A DNA stretch of 26,051 nucleotides from a virus. Shown here in pieces: positions 6,686-13,399 of this stretch (its first letter is position 1; each line of letters starts with the position of its first letter). The notes beneath the pieces are model-generated. The model saw only the letters and a list, made by a program, of their open reading frames with translations. It ran no database searches and was not told the origin of the DNA. Made by a program: the position numbers and the translations under genes. The stretch covers positions 1 to 26,051 of the IMG/VR virus record IMGVR_UViG_3300020197_001914. The stretch is one strand, 5' to 3'.

Positions 6686-7399
6686 ATGAGCGATGGTTTC
6701 TGCACGCACGGAAGGCCGCGCGCGATGTTCTGCGAAGCGTGCCTCGTCGAGTTTCACGCCGGAGGCCCGCCCGCGGTCGCGGCGTCGCCGCTCGCTGACG
6801 CGATGCTTCCCGTGCCCGCGCCGACGCGCCGTGAGAGCGACGAGACCTACACCGTGCGATCGCTCCGCGCGCGGATCGCGTCGCTCGAAGCGACGATCGC
6901 CGAGGAGCGCATCGCCCGCGCCCGAGAGCGCGAGGAGCTGCTCGCGGGCCTGCAACGCGCCGAGCTGCGCGCGGCTGATGCCGACGCAGCCGCTCGCGCG
7001 CTCCACCGCGCGATCGCGACGCAGACCGAGGCGCCCGACGACGCGCCCGAGACGGTCCACACCGCGCTCGGACAGGTAGTACTAAAAGCGCGCAAGTACG
7101 AGGACATCGCACCTACACACACACGACTCGTGAAAGCCGCGCTCGATTGGTGGCTTTCCAGGCAGAAGGGGCTCGAAAACATGCGTCGCCCCAACTCCAC
7201 AGCGCACGTCCAGACCACGCAGGCGTTCTACGCCGTGCTCGCCGACCTCGCCGAGGAGGAGCACAAGCGGAACCCGGACCAGCTCGCCTACCTCGTCGCG
7301 CGGGACGCCCGCTGGCGTGCGCGGCAGGAGGGCATCCAGGCAAAGATCAAGGGCGCGAAGAAGGCGCTCGCGAAGAAGAAACGGACGAAGTCACCGTGA
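6686..7399 (+). CDS. Hypothetical protein: zinc-binding start, coiled coil, basic tail
   Basis: The 237-residue product begins with a Cys/His cluster (C6, H8, C16, C19, H24; pattern CTH-x7-CEACLVEFH) that could bind zinc. Residues of about 55-110 are a charged heptad-rich stretch likely to form a coiled coil. A Trp-rich middle follows, and the C terminus is Lys-rich (IKGAKKALAKKKRTKSP). It resembles DNA- or RNA-contacting proteins but matches no family I know. A terminator-like region follows. Confidence 0.65.
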   Translation: MSDGFCTHGRPRAMFCEACLVEFHAGGPPAVAASPLADAMLPVPAPTRRESDETYTVRSLRARIASLEATIAEERIARAREREELLAGLQRAELRAADADAAARALHRAIATQTEAPDDAPETVHTALGQVVLKARKYEDIAPTHTRLVKAALDWWLSRQKGLENMRRPNSTAHVQTTQAFYAVLADLAEEEHKRNPDQLAYLVARDARWRARQEGIQAKIKGAKKALAKKKRTKSP

Positions 7400-7439
7400 G
7401 TCACGACGAGTGACGAAGCCGCTGGCGGCCTTCGGCCGC
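7400..7439 (+). repeat. Two short hairpins after the gene end
   Basis: GTCAC-GACGA-GTGAC (7400-7414) and GCGGCC-TTC-GGCCGC (7425-7439) are perfect short inverted repeats with no T tract. They may stabilise the 3' end of the upstream message. Confidence 0.35.
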
Positions 7440-7502
7440 GCGGGATAGTCTGGATCCACGAAGACCTGCGGCTCCTTCGGGAATCGTTCGGCAGCGAGGG
7501 GG

Positions 7503-7534
7503 AGGGGCCGGAAGGCTCCACCCCTTTCGTCTTT
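7503..7534 (+). terminator. Probable intrinsic terminator
   Basis: AGGGG (7503-7507) pairs with CCCCT (7521-7525), and GGA (7510-7512) with TCC (7517-7519), leaving a small internal loop. The stem is followed by TTTCGTCTTT. It lies between the plus-strand early block and the regulator-sigma pair. Confidence 0.5.
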
Positions 7535-7604
7535 CGGGACCCCCCGCCCGCTTCCCCTGCAGTGCTGTAGTGCTCCGCGACGTGTTTCTGATACCTTGGC
7601 GACC

Positions 7605-7949
7605 ATGCCGAGCTACGAGTCGAAGCCGCTGTCGATCCGCTTTTCCCCTGCGCAGCTCGCGCTGATCGATGACGTCGCCCGGCAAATGCGCGTCTCGCGC
7701 TCGATCGCGGTCCGTGCGCTGATCACCGCTGCGCTCGCGGACGACGTCGGTCGCGCGGTGGCGTGGGAGTACACCGCGAAGCTGATGGCGGTCCGCAAGC
7801 TCCTCACGAAGCTCTTCGCGCGCGCGCTGCGGGAGACCGTCGACGCGACGATCCAGACGGCCATCGCCGAGGACGTGTTCGCGATGCGGAGCGAGGACAT
7901 CGAAGACCTCGTCGACGCGGGTATCAGCGAGGACGAGGCCGACGCGTGA
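7605..7949 (+). CDS. Ribbon-helix-helix (CopG/Arc-like) regulator
   Basis: The N-terminal 45 residues (SIRFSPAQLALIDDVARQ, then VSRSIAVRALITAAL) have the short strand, helix, turn and helix of ribbon-helix-helix DNA-binding proteins. These bind DNA as dimers through the strand and often occupy tandem short repeats. The C-terminal 65 residues are helical and acidic at the end (DIEDLVDAGISEDEADA). ATG 7605 is preferred over a TTG three codons upstream. The stop overlaps the sigma-like gene start, so the two are translated together. It may bind the GACAAC repeats, but this is inference. Confidence 0.7.
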   Translation: MPSYESKPLSIRFSPAQLALIDDVARQMRVSRSIAVRALITAALADDVGRAVAWEYTAKLMAVRKLLTKLFARALRETVDATIQTAIAEDVFAMRSEDIEDLVDAGISEDEADA

Positions 7950-8602
7950 GCCGGGAGGCGCGGAACCCGTACGCGCGGCTCCTCCGCGTCGACTGCTCCA
8001 GCCTCTCGAATCGGGAGGCGAAGGTCTTACTCACCCGGTACGAACGCATCGTCCAGCACCACGTGACGGCGTTCGCGCGCGCGCTCCCGAAAGCTCGGGG
8101 GCTCGACTCCGAAGACCTCCTCGCCGTCGGGCGTTACGCCGTGCTCGAAGCGTCGCTCACGCACGCCGCCGACCGTAACGTGTCGCTCGACACTTGGGTC
8201 TACACGGTCGTGCGCTGGCGCATCGCGCACCAGGTCGAGGTGATGGACGAGGCCCACGTGGTTGTCTACCGCGACGTTCTGGCCGCCGCAGGGCGTGTCG
8301 CCGAGGGCCGGGAAGACCGGCGGGACGGCGGGGCGTGCGGCGACACCGACCTCGACGTGCTCGGGGGCGAGGACGCGATGGTCGCGCAGATCGACGCCCG
8401 ACGGGCGCTCGCCCAGGTAGGGGCGTTGCTCGCAGGAATGCCCATGCGAATGCGGCACATCCTCTTTCAGCGGCTCGCGGCGCAGTCGTCCGGGGACGTC
8501 GCGGGCGCGCTCGGGATCTCTCACTGGCGAGAGCAGCAGCTCATGGTGCGGATCCGCGCCGACCTGCGCGCAGGGCTCGCCGCCCACCTCGCCGCCGGCT
8601 GA
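7946..8602 (+). CDS. Sigma-70-like RNA polymerase sigma factor
   Basis: Residues of about 31-100 resemble sigma-70 region 2, including LDSEDLLAVGRYAVLEAS and VSLDTWVYTVVRWRIAHQV, which contain the usual -10 binding helices. Residues of about 155-208 resemble region 4 with a helix-turn-helix (SSGDVAGALGISHWREQQL). A glycine- and Asp-rich linker joins them. The product should direct the host RNA polymerase to a set of phage promoters, probably those of the downstream late cluster. It starts at GTG 7946 and overlaps the regulator stop by four bases. Length 218 aa is normal for an alternative sigma factor. Confidence 0.75.
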   Translation: MSREARNPYARLLRVDCSSLSNREAKVLLTRYERIVQHHVTAFARALPKARGLDSEDLLAVGRYAVLEASLTHAADRNVSLDTWVYTVVRWRIAHQVEVMDEAHVVVYRDVLAAAGRVAEGREDRRDGGACGDTDLDVLGGEDAMVAQIDARRALAQVGALLAGMPMRMRHILFQRLAAQSSGDVAGALGISHWREQQLMVRIRADLRAGLAAHLAAG

Positions 8603-8606
8603 GGGG

Positions 8607-8636
8607 TTACATCCCGTCCGCCGGGGCCGGTACAAC
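8607..8636 (+). promoter_or_regulatory. Possible promoter of the late cluster, near-leaderless
   Basis: TTACAT (8607-8612) lies 18 bp from TACAAC (8631-8636), and the next ATG is at 8643. A transcript from it would begin at or near the start codon. The match is weak and no GACAAC repeat is present. Confidence 0.3.
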
Positions 8637-8642
8637 GGTTCC

Positions 8643-8891
8643 ATGGACAAGAACGCCATCCTGGCGGGAGCCGTGGCCGGAGCCTTCGCAGGCGTCGCGA
8701 CGTGGCTCATCCTCCGCCCCGTCGTCAACTCGCAGATCGAGTCGACCTTGCAGACGCAGCTCCGTCAGCAGATCCCGACGCAGCTCAACTCGGCGCTCGA
8801 CGCGAAGCTCGCGGAGTTCGGGTTCACGCGGCAGACCGGCCAGCAGGTCAGCTCGCTCCTCGACGCGCTCGATCGCGTGGGGCTCGTCTGA
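8643..8891 (+). CDS. Small membrane protein (82 aa), N-terminal span
   Basis: A single hydrophobic segment (AILAGAVAGAFAGVATWLIL) fills residues 5-24, followed by a helical, Gln-rich tail with LLDALDRVGL. The layout is a short N-anchored protein with a soluble C-terminal helix. It is the first gene of the late cluster and its TGA overlaps the next ATG. No family is recognised; a virion membrane or scaffold role is inferred from context. Confidence 0.7.
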   Translation: MDKNAILAGAVAGAFAGVATWLILRPVVNSQIESTLQTQLRQQIPTQLNSALDAKLAEFGFTRQTGQQVSSLLDALDRVGLV

Positions 8892-9160
8892 TGTCGCCCC
8901 GGGGCCAAGCCGCCACGGCCGGCTTCGTCGTCGGCGCCGTCACCTTCGCCGGCTGCTTCTACTTCTGGATCCAGCGGAAGCAGGCGGACCTCGCCCACAT
9001 CGGGCAGAACCTCGCGCCCGCGATCGCCGAGCAGGCGGTCAAGGACTACATCGCCACCAACTACGGCATGACGCCCGAGCGCCTTCGCGCGGCGATGGGG
9101 CACATCCGGGCAGTGCAAGGCTCGCTCGGCCCGATCCTCTCGGCCTCTATCCTTCGGTGA
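8891..9160 (+). CDS. Small membrane protein (89 aa) with YFW segment
   Basis: One hydrophobic span at residues 9-27 (TAGFVVGAVTFAGCFYFWI) is followed by a basic residue pair (QRK) and a helical C-terminal domain. The FYFWIQRK sequence resembles the ends of three proteins further on (YFWLRR, YFWRKR, HFWLKR). It overlaps the preceding gene by one base. Family unknown. Confidence 0.7.
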   Translation: MSPRGQAATAGFVVGAVTFAGCFYFWIQRKQADLAHIGQNLAPAIAEQAVKDYIATNYGMTPERLRAAMGHIRAVQGSLGPILSASILR

Positions 9161-9164
9161 TCCC

Positions 9165-9548
9165 ATGATGCTCACGCGCCCCGCGCACACCGCGCCCATC
9201 GACTCGCAGCTCACCGGCATCTACGGCCTCACGGGTCGTGTCCACTGGCCGACCGCCCTCGCGCGCACGGCTCTTCGCGGCCTCGTGCTCTGGCCCGTCA
9301 TCGCCTTCGTCGGCGGCACGCGCGGCGTGCGTGGCGCGATGACCGCGCTCGTCGGCGGTGCGGCCTACACCGTCGTCGAAATGGCCTTCGACGCCACGGG
9401 CGCAGCGAACGCCGCAGCCTCGGTGCTCTCGTCGTCCGCCGCCCCAGGCACGCTCCCGAACGGCGTGCCCACGCAACCCGCACCGGCCGACATGATGCCG
9501 AACGGCATGGGTCGCGTGATCGACGCAGCGCAAGGCGGTGTGTGGTGA
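9165..9548 (+). CDS. Membrane protein with one or two hydrophobic segments (127 aa)
   Basis: Hydrophobic segments lie around residues 35-52 (TALRGLVLWPVIAFVGG) and 57-75 (AMTALVGGAAYTVVEMAF). The N terminus is polar, and the C terminus is Ala/Pro/Met-rich and probably unstructured. No family is recognised. It overlaps the following protease-like gene (GTGA), so it is part of the same translated unit. Confidence 0.65.
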   Translation: MMLTRPAHTAPIDSQLTGIYGLTGRVHWPTALARTALRGLVLWPVIAFVGGTRGVRGAMTALVGGAAYTVVEMAFDATGAANAAASVLSSSAAPGTLPNGVPTQPAPADMMPNGMGRVIDAAQGGVW

Positions 9549-10258
9549 ACCTGCTCGCGCTTCACGCCTCCGTGAACAAGTCGCCGCTCGTGAACGATGC
9601 CAAGGGCGCGTTCATCCCTCAGGCCCAGGTCTTCGCGAAGATCCACACCGCCGCCGGCCACACGGTGACGCGGGTGCCGTTCGCGAACGACCTTCTGCCC
9701 GCGGCGCGGAAGAAGGCGTTCTACGACGCGATCCGCGCGGCGAAGGGCCTCGATGGCTTCGCCTACTTCGGCCACGGCCTGCGCACGTCGCTCCCGAGCG
9801 CGGGGCTTCAGCTCTCGGACATCCCCGAGCTGGCGAAGCTCCTCGCCGCGGCGACGAACCCCGACACGCGCACGCTCCGCATCGCGCTCTACGCGTGCTC
9901 GGCGGCAGCGAGCCCGCTCCGCGTCGTCGTCAGGACCGACGACGAGGGCGTCTACGGTGGCGAGGGCTCGGGCGATGGCGGCTTCGCCGATCTTCTCCGG
10001 GACGCGCTCGCACAGCTCAAAATCAAGGGCCACGTGGACGCGCACATCAACGCGGGCCACACGACCACGAACCCGTACGTCAAGCGCTTCGTCTCGGACG
10101 GTGAGCACACCGGCGTCGGCGGTGAGTGGCTCGTGTCGCCGAAAGACGCGAAGCTCTTCAAGGCGTTCCGGAAGAAGCTCACGGACGATCGGACCTTCCG
10201 CATGAACTTCACGTTCATGGAAGCGGACGCCGTTCGCGCTGCACTCGTCGGAGGCTGA
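9545..10258 (+). CDS. Caspase-like (clan CD type) predicted cysteine protease
   Basis: The 237-residue protein shows a His-Cys dyad pattern of caspase-like folds: a hydrophobic strand ending in FAYFGHG (His77) and another ending in LRIALYACSAA (Cys118), each after a predicted central strand. The region GSGDGGFADLLRDAL after them fits the helix that follows the catalytic Cys, and HINAGHTTTNPYVKRF follows. The dyad and spacing of about 40 residues match the general fold, but the family is not named with certainty. It could cleave phage structural precursors or act in host killing; the surrounding small membrane genes favour a particle maturation role. GTG 9545 overlaps the preceding stop codon; GTG 9542 is an alternative. 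Confidence 0.5.
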   Translation: MNLLALHASVNKSPLVNDAKGAFIPQAQVFAKIHTAAGHTVTRVPFANDLLPAARKKAFYDAIRAAKGLDGFAYFGHGLRTSLPSAGLQLSDIPELAKLLAAATNPDTRTLRIALYACSAAASPLRVVVRTDDEGVYGGEGSGDGGFADLLRDALAQLKIKGHVDAHINAGHTTTNPYVKRFVSDGEHTGVGGEWLVSPKDAKLFKAFRKKLTDDRTFRMNFTFMEADAVRAALVGG

Positions 10259-10259
10259 A

Positions 10260-10724
10260 GTGGCGAACCATTCGAGCACGGACCTCTTCGCCCTCGCGCA
10301 CGACCTGCGCGCGATCGTGTCGAACCCCGTGACGCCCGCGTCGGTGAAGTCGCAGGCGGAGACGATGCTCGCGAAGTACGCGACCGCCTTCACGGCGGCG
10401 CAGGGCATCCCCGTCGGCACGTCGATCTCGATCTACGTCCAGGAGGACGGGCACCCGACGATCGGCGCCGTCGCGACCTTCGTGCGCGACACGGCCGCGC
10501 CCTACGTGCTCGGCAGGACGCTCGCGGAAGGGTCGCCCGCAAGCTCGCGCTCGACGTCGGTGCTCCGGCCTGTGGCGACCCCTCCTTCGTCACTTGCACC
10601 GACGTCGGGCGCGGGGTCGTCGAAGACGCCCCGCTGGCTCGTCTACGTGCTCGCCGCCGGTGCGGGCTTCGGTGCGATGTACTTCTGGCTCCGGCGGTCC
10701 AAGGGAAGCAGGCGCGCACGATGA
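10260..10724 (+). CDS. Protein with C-terminal membrane span and basic tail (154 aa)
   Basis: The N-terminal 85 residues look soluble and partly helical, then comes a Ser/Pro/Thr-rich linker and a single span (LVYVLAAGAGFGAMYFW) ending in LRRSKGSRRAR. By the positive-inside rule the basic tail faces the cytoplasm or virion interior. GTG 10260 has GGAGG 6-7 bases upstream. Its stop overlaps the next start. Family unknown. Confidence 0.65.
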   Translation: MANHSSTDLFALAHDLRAIVSNPVTPASVKSQAETMLAKYATAFTAAQGIPVGTSISIYVQEDGHPTIGAVATFVRDTAAPYVLGRTLAEGSPASSRSTSVLRPVATPPSSLAPTSGAGSSKTPRWLVYVLAAGAGFGAMYFWLRRSKGSRRAR

Positions 10725-10885
10725 ACCCGACCACTTCTCCACCCCCGCAGACGCAGATGCAGGCGCAGACGCAGGCGCAGACGTCGTCGCTGCCCTGGTG
10801 GCTGAAAGGCAACACGATCCCGGCGGTGCTCGCCTTCTGCGCGGGTGCTGGCGCGGTGTACTTCTGGCGGAAGCGGTTCCCATGA
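10721..10885 (+). CDS. Small membrane protein (54 aa) with Gln/Thr repeat
   Basis: ATG 10721 overlaps the previous stop and the frame runs to TGA 10883-10885. The protein starts with a Pro/Gln/Thr run (QTQMQAQTQAQT), then WW, and a span (IPAVLAFCAGAGAVYFW) ending RKRFP. The YFW-plus-basic end matches its neighbours. Overlaps on both sides and the shared motif support it as a real gene despite its size. Confidence 0.65.
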   Translation: MNPTTSPPPQTQMQAQTQAQTSSLPWWLKGNTIPAVLAFCAGAGAVYFWRKRFP

Positions 10886-11070
10886 CCTACGGACATCCGA
10901 CGCACACGCCGACGCCCCAACTGTCCGGCCCCGGGACGGAGATCGTCGCCGACCCTGTACGCCGCGGGCTGTACTGGCTGCGGTTCAAGGGCAAGCTCCT
11001 GTTGCCCGCGCTCGCTGGCGCGCTCGTGATGCACTTCTGGCTCAAGCGGTCCAAGCGACGCAAGCGGTAG
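10882..11070 (+). CDS. Small membrane protein (62 aa), strongly basic tail
   Basis: ATG 10882 overlaps the preceding stop. The N-terminal half is polar with THTPTPQL, then GLYWLRFKGKL, a span (LLLPALAGALVMHFW) and the tail LKRSKRRKR. The HFWLKR end parallels the YFW ends of its neighbours. No family is recognised. Confidence 0.65.
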   Translation: MTYGHPTHTPTPQLSGPGTEIVADPVRRGLYWLRFKGKLLLPALAGALVMHFWLKRSKRRKR

Positions 11071-11080
11071 GAGACGAACG

Positions 11081-11314
11081 ATGCGAGTTGCAACCCTCGG
11101 CCAGCTCTCGACTGGCATCCGCCCCGGCGAGACGATCGCCCACCCCTACAGCCTGAGCGCCGTCGCTCCGATCCCCGTGCCCTCCGCGGGCGTGTACGGC
11201 TTCGGCACCATGACCGAAGAAACACAGATGCGTCTCGGCGTCGGCGTCTGTGCGTTCGTCGCCGGAGGCATCACCGGCTACCTCTTCGCCGCGCGGCGGA
11301 AGCGTCGTCGCTGA
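11081..11314 (+). CDS. Small membrane protein (77 aa), basic tail
   Basis: A polar N-terminal half (residues 1-50) is followed by a single span (LGVGVCAFVAGGITGYLF) and the tail AARRKRRR. It has a TAGGAGA ribosome site. It is the last of the four genes with a C-terminal span and basic tail in a row, and its stop overlaps the next start (TGATG). Confidence 0.65.
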   Translation: MRVATLGQLSTGIRPGETIAHPYSLSAVAPIPVPSAGVYGFGTMTEETQMRLGVGVCAFVAGGITGYLFAARRKRRR

Positions 11315-11928
11315 TGGCGAGTCGCGTGAAGCCGCAGCCCATCGGACCCCGTCTGCCTGGCGGCGCCTTCCAGGCGTCGCGCACGCGCGCGACGAAGATC
11401 GGACGCTGCTCGCTCACGCGGCGGTACACGCGGCACACGAAGTGGAGCCTCGACGAGCCGTCGCAGCGCCGCATCGCGTACACGCTCGACTGCGGCCAGC
11501 GTCGTCGCGCCGACCTCGAAATCATCCACTCCCCGAACCGTGATGCGTACTGGCGCGAACGGCTCGGCCTGGCGCGCGGCGTGAAGGTGTGGCGTGTGTC
11601 GTCGATCGACACGGAAGCCGCAGCGCAGCGCAAGGGCCTCGCGACGCGTCTCTACGAAGAGGCGGCGAAGCACGTGTGCGCGCGTGGTGGCGTGCTCATC
11701 TCGAACAACCGACTGCCCGGGGCGAAGAGCCAGGACTTCTGGTGGAAGCAGGTGCAGAAGGGTCGCGCTCGCCGCGTCGGCGAGGGCGAGTTCGTCCACG
11801 CGAGCGTCGTGCTCGACTGCGCGCACGCAGGCGACCTCTCGGGCGTCGCGAAGCGTCGGCGCGTGAAGCGCAAGCAGGTGAAGCGCAAGCCCGTGAAGCG
11901 CAAGACGACGAAGCGAGCTGCACGATGA
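11314..11928 (+). CDS. GNAT-like acetyltransferase with Lys/Arg-rich C-terminal tail
   Basis: The central part carries a GNAT motif A-like loop, AQRKGLATRLYEEAAKH (residues 104-120; Q105-x-x-G108-x-A110), which in the family binds acetyl-CoA, followed by a strand (GGVLISN) and QDFWWKQVQKGRA, which fits the end of the fold. The last 25 residues are nearly all Lys, Arg and Val, with a repeated VKRK unit, and look like a nucleic-acid-binding tail. Predicted role: transfer of an acetyl group to an unknown acceptor, or a non-catalytic DNA-binding protein. It overlaps neighbours at both ends. Confidence 0.6.
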   Translation: MASRVKPQPIGPRLPGGAFQASRTRATKIGRCSLTRRYTRHTKWSLDEPSQRRIAYTLDCGQRRRADLEIIHSPNRDAYWRERLGLARGVKVWRVSSIDTEAAAQRKGLATRLYEEAAKHVCARGGVLISNNRLPGAKSQDFWWKQVQKGRARRVGEGEFVHASVVLDCAHAGDLSGVAKRRRVKRKQVKRKPVKRKTTKRAAR

Positions 11929-12599
11929 TCCCGTTCGAGTCACTCTCACTCCCGCTCTTGCGCGCGAAGGACGGCTGGACCTATCAGGTCACGCCGCGCG
12001 ACTTGCTCGTGATGGCGCGCTCGATCCGGCGCGAGAGCACGCGCGACGGTGACGCGATCCCGTGGATGTACGCGCAGCGGCTCTACCTCTTGCGCCGCTC
12101 GTACAGCTCGCTCGCCGCGCTCGCCACCGCCTACTCCCAGCCGATCAATCCCGCGTGGTTCCCGAGCGGACGCTTCTGCGTGCCGGGCGGGGAATACCAC
12201 GGCACGCGCTCGTGCCTGGACGCACCGAACCGTCCCGGCTACGCCGCCGCGTCGTGGGAATCGCTCGGCGACGCGACGCAGACGGCGACCGCACGGTGGG
12301 CGCGCGGTGACGTGCCGAACCCGGTGCCGAAGGTCGTCCACTTCGCGGCGGAAAGCCTCGTCGCGCGGCAGATCGCCGCCGGTGGAACCAGCGAGAAGCG
12401 CGTGATCGTGCGGCAGGGACGCGAGCCCTTCACGAACACGTTCCTGTCTACGAAGACGTCGCGCGAGTGGCCCGACGACTTCATCCAGCTCGAAGTGGGA
12501 GGGAAGGTCGTCGGCACGACCTCGAATCCACTACCCTACGTTCTCGGTGCACTGGCGATTGGCGCCGGTGTAGCTGTGCTAGTGGCGCGCAAGCGCTGA
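11925..12599 (+). CDS. Membrane-anchored peptidoglycan hydrolase-like protein
   Basis: The 224-residue protein has an N-terminal domain that begins VTPRDLLVMARSIRRES (Glu37), then IPWMYAQRLYLLRRSY and a YSQPINPAWF loop, similar to lytic transglycosylase or SleB-type cell-wall hydrolases where the Glu is catalytic. A second protein of this type is at 15319-15873. The C terminus is one membrane span (YVLGALAIGAGVAVLV) ending ARKR. It could open the host wall during entry, as the membrane-bound lysin of membrane-containing phages does, or act at lysis. The family assignment rests on short motifs only. Confidence 0.5.
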   Translation: MIPFESLSLPLLRAKDGWTYQVTPRDLLVMARSIRRESTRDGDAIPWMYAQRLYLLRRSYSSLAALATAYSQPINPAWFPSGRFCVPGGEYHGTRSCLDAPNRPGYAAASWESLGDATQTATARWARGDVPNPVPKVVHFAAESLVARQIAAGGTSEKRVIVRQGREPFTNTFLSTKTSREWPDDFIQLEVGGKVVGTTSNPLPYVLGALAIGAGVAVLVARKR

Positions 12600-12612
12600 G
12601 AGGAGAGAAGCC

Positions 12613-12774
12613 ATGGCAAAGTCCTGCGCATGCGTGCCCGCGAGGCGCGCGAAGAAGAAGGCGAAGAAGTCCACCACCAAGCGCCGCACGAAGAAGTGCG
12701 CGAAGGGTGCGAAGGGCGCGGCCTGCCGCGCTCGGAAGCGCGCCGCCGCCAAGCGTCGCAAGTCGCGCGCCTGA
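12613..12774 (+). CDS. Protamine-like, Cys-containing basic protein (53 aa)
   Basis: Twenty-four of 53 residues are Lys or Arg and none is acidic; Cys5, Cys7, Cys29 and Cys38 could cross-link or bind metal. AAAKRRKSRA ends the protein. The ATG follows AGGAGAG closely and the frame is closed by TGA before a strong terminator. The composition is that of a DNA-condensing protein, such as a virion core protein, and its position at the end of the late cluster agrees. No named family is claimed. Confidence 0.65.
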   Translation: MAKSCACVPARRAKKKAKKSTTKRRTKKCAKGAKGAACRARKRAAAKRRKSRA

Positions 12775-12803
12775 TCGGCGTGCACGCATGCGTGCGTGAG
12801 TAG

Positions 12804-12844
12804 GGGGCGATGCGGAGAAATCCACATCGCCCCTTGCTTTTATT
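12804..12844 (+). terminator. Strong intrinsic terminator of the late cluster
   Basis: GGGGCGATG (12804-12812) pairs perfectly with CATCGCCCC (12825-12833); GGA/TCC continues the stem after one mismatch, and a GAAA loop closes it. TTGCTTTTATT follows. This is the best terminator in the window. Confidence 0.85.
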
Positions 12845-12893
12845 ATGTACCTGCGCCGCGCGTCGTATCACCTTTCCAGGATACGGAGGAGCC

Positions 12894-13130
12894 ATGAGAC
12901 AAGTCGTTGCGCTTATCACGGTTTTCGCACTCGGGATGTTGCCCGGGTGCGCCGGCCGCCAGCGAGTGAGAGCCTACGAGGCTGAGCTGGCGCGCTGCGA
13001 AGCGAACCTGCACGCGATCATCGCGCGCGATCCTGCCACGAGCACCGAAGAGCAGGACCTCGCCGACCTCACCGCAGAACGCGCGCGCTGCCTGAGCGCG
13101 CTCGACACCCTGCACGGAGACCTGCCATGA
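12894..13130 (+). CDS. Small lipoprotein (78 aa), possible lysis protein
   Basis: Residues 1-19 form a signal peptide with the lipobox LPGC (Cys19). The rest is a short charged helix with two Cys (ELARCEANLHAII, ERARCLSALDTL) and probably a coiled coil. Short lipoproteins of this kind are seen as outer-membrane spanins in phages, where they act with an inner-membrane partner; no partner is certain here. ACGGAGGA precedes the ATG. Its stop overlaps the next start. Confidence 0.6.
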   Translation: MRQVVALITVFALGMLPGCAGRQRVRAYEAELARCEANLHAIIARDPATSTEEQDLADLTAERARCLSALDTLHGDLP

Positions 13131-13399
13131 CCCAGCCGAATCTGGAACCGTACGAGGAGCTGTTCGACGTCGCCGTCCGCACGGCCTTCAAGCTCCCGAG
13201 CGACTTCGACGTCGTCGACATCGGGAAGAAGGTGCTCCACGCGATCCCGATCCTGATCGAGTTCTTCCGCGCGCGGCGGAACGAGAAGATCGACGTCTCG
13301 CTCGCGAAGCTCCGCGCGAGCATCGTCGCCGACTTCGACGCGGCCGAAGACGCGATCCGCGACAAGTACCGCACGCAGGACGGGCAGGACGATGACTGA
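13127..13399 (+). CDS. Hypothetical small protein (90 aa)
   Basis: An acidic, helical protein with an amphipathic hydrophobic stretch near residues 34-48 (IGKKVLHAIPILIEFF) and charged ends. It overlaps the lipoprotein gene by 4 bases and the next gene by 8 bases, so the three form one unit. No family is recognised; a lysis or virion function is possible. Confidence 0.6.
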   Translation: MTQPNLEPYEELFDVAVRTAFKLPSDFDVVDIGKKVLHAIPILIEFFRARRNEKIDVSLAKLRASIVADFDAAEDAIRDKYRTQDGQDDD

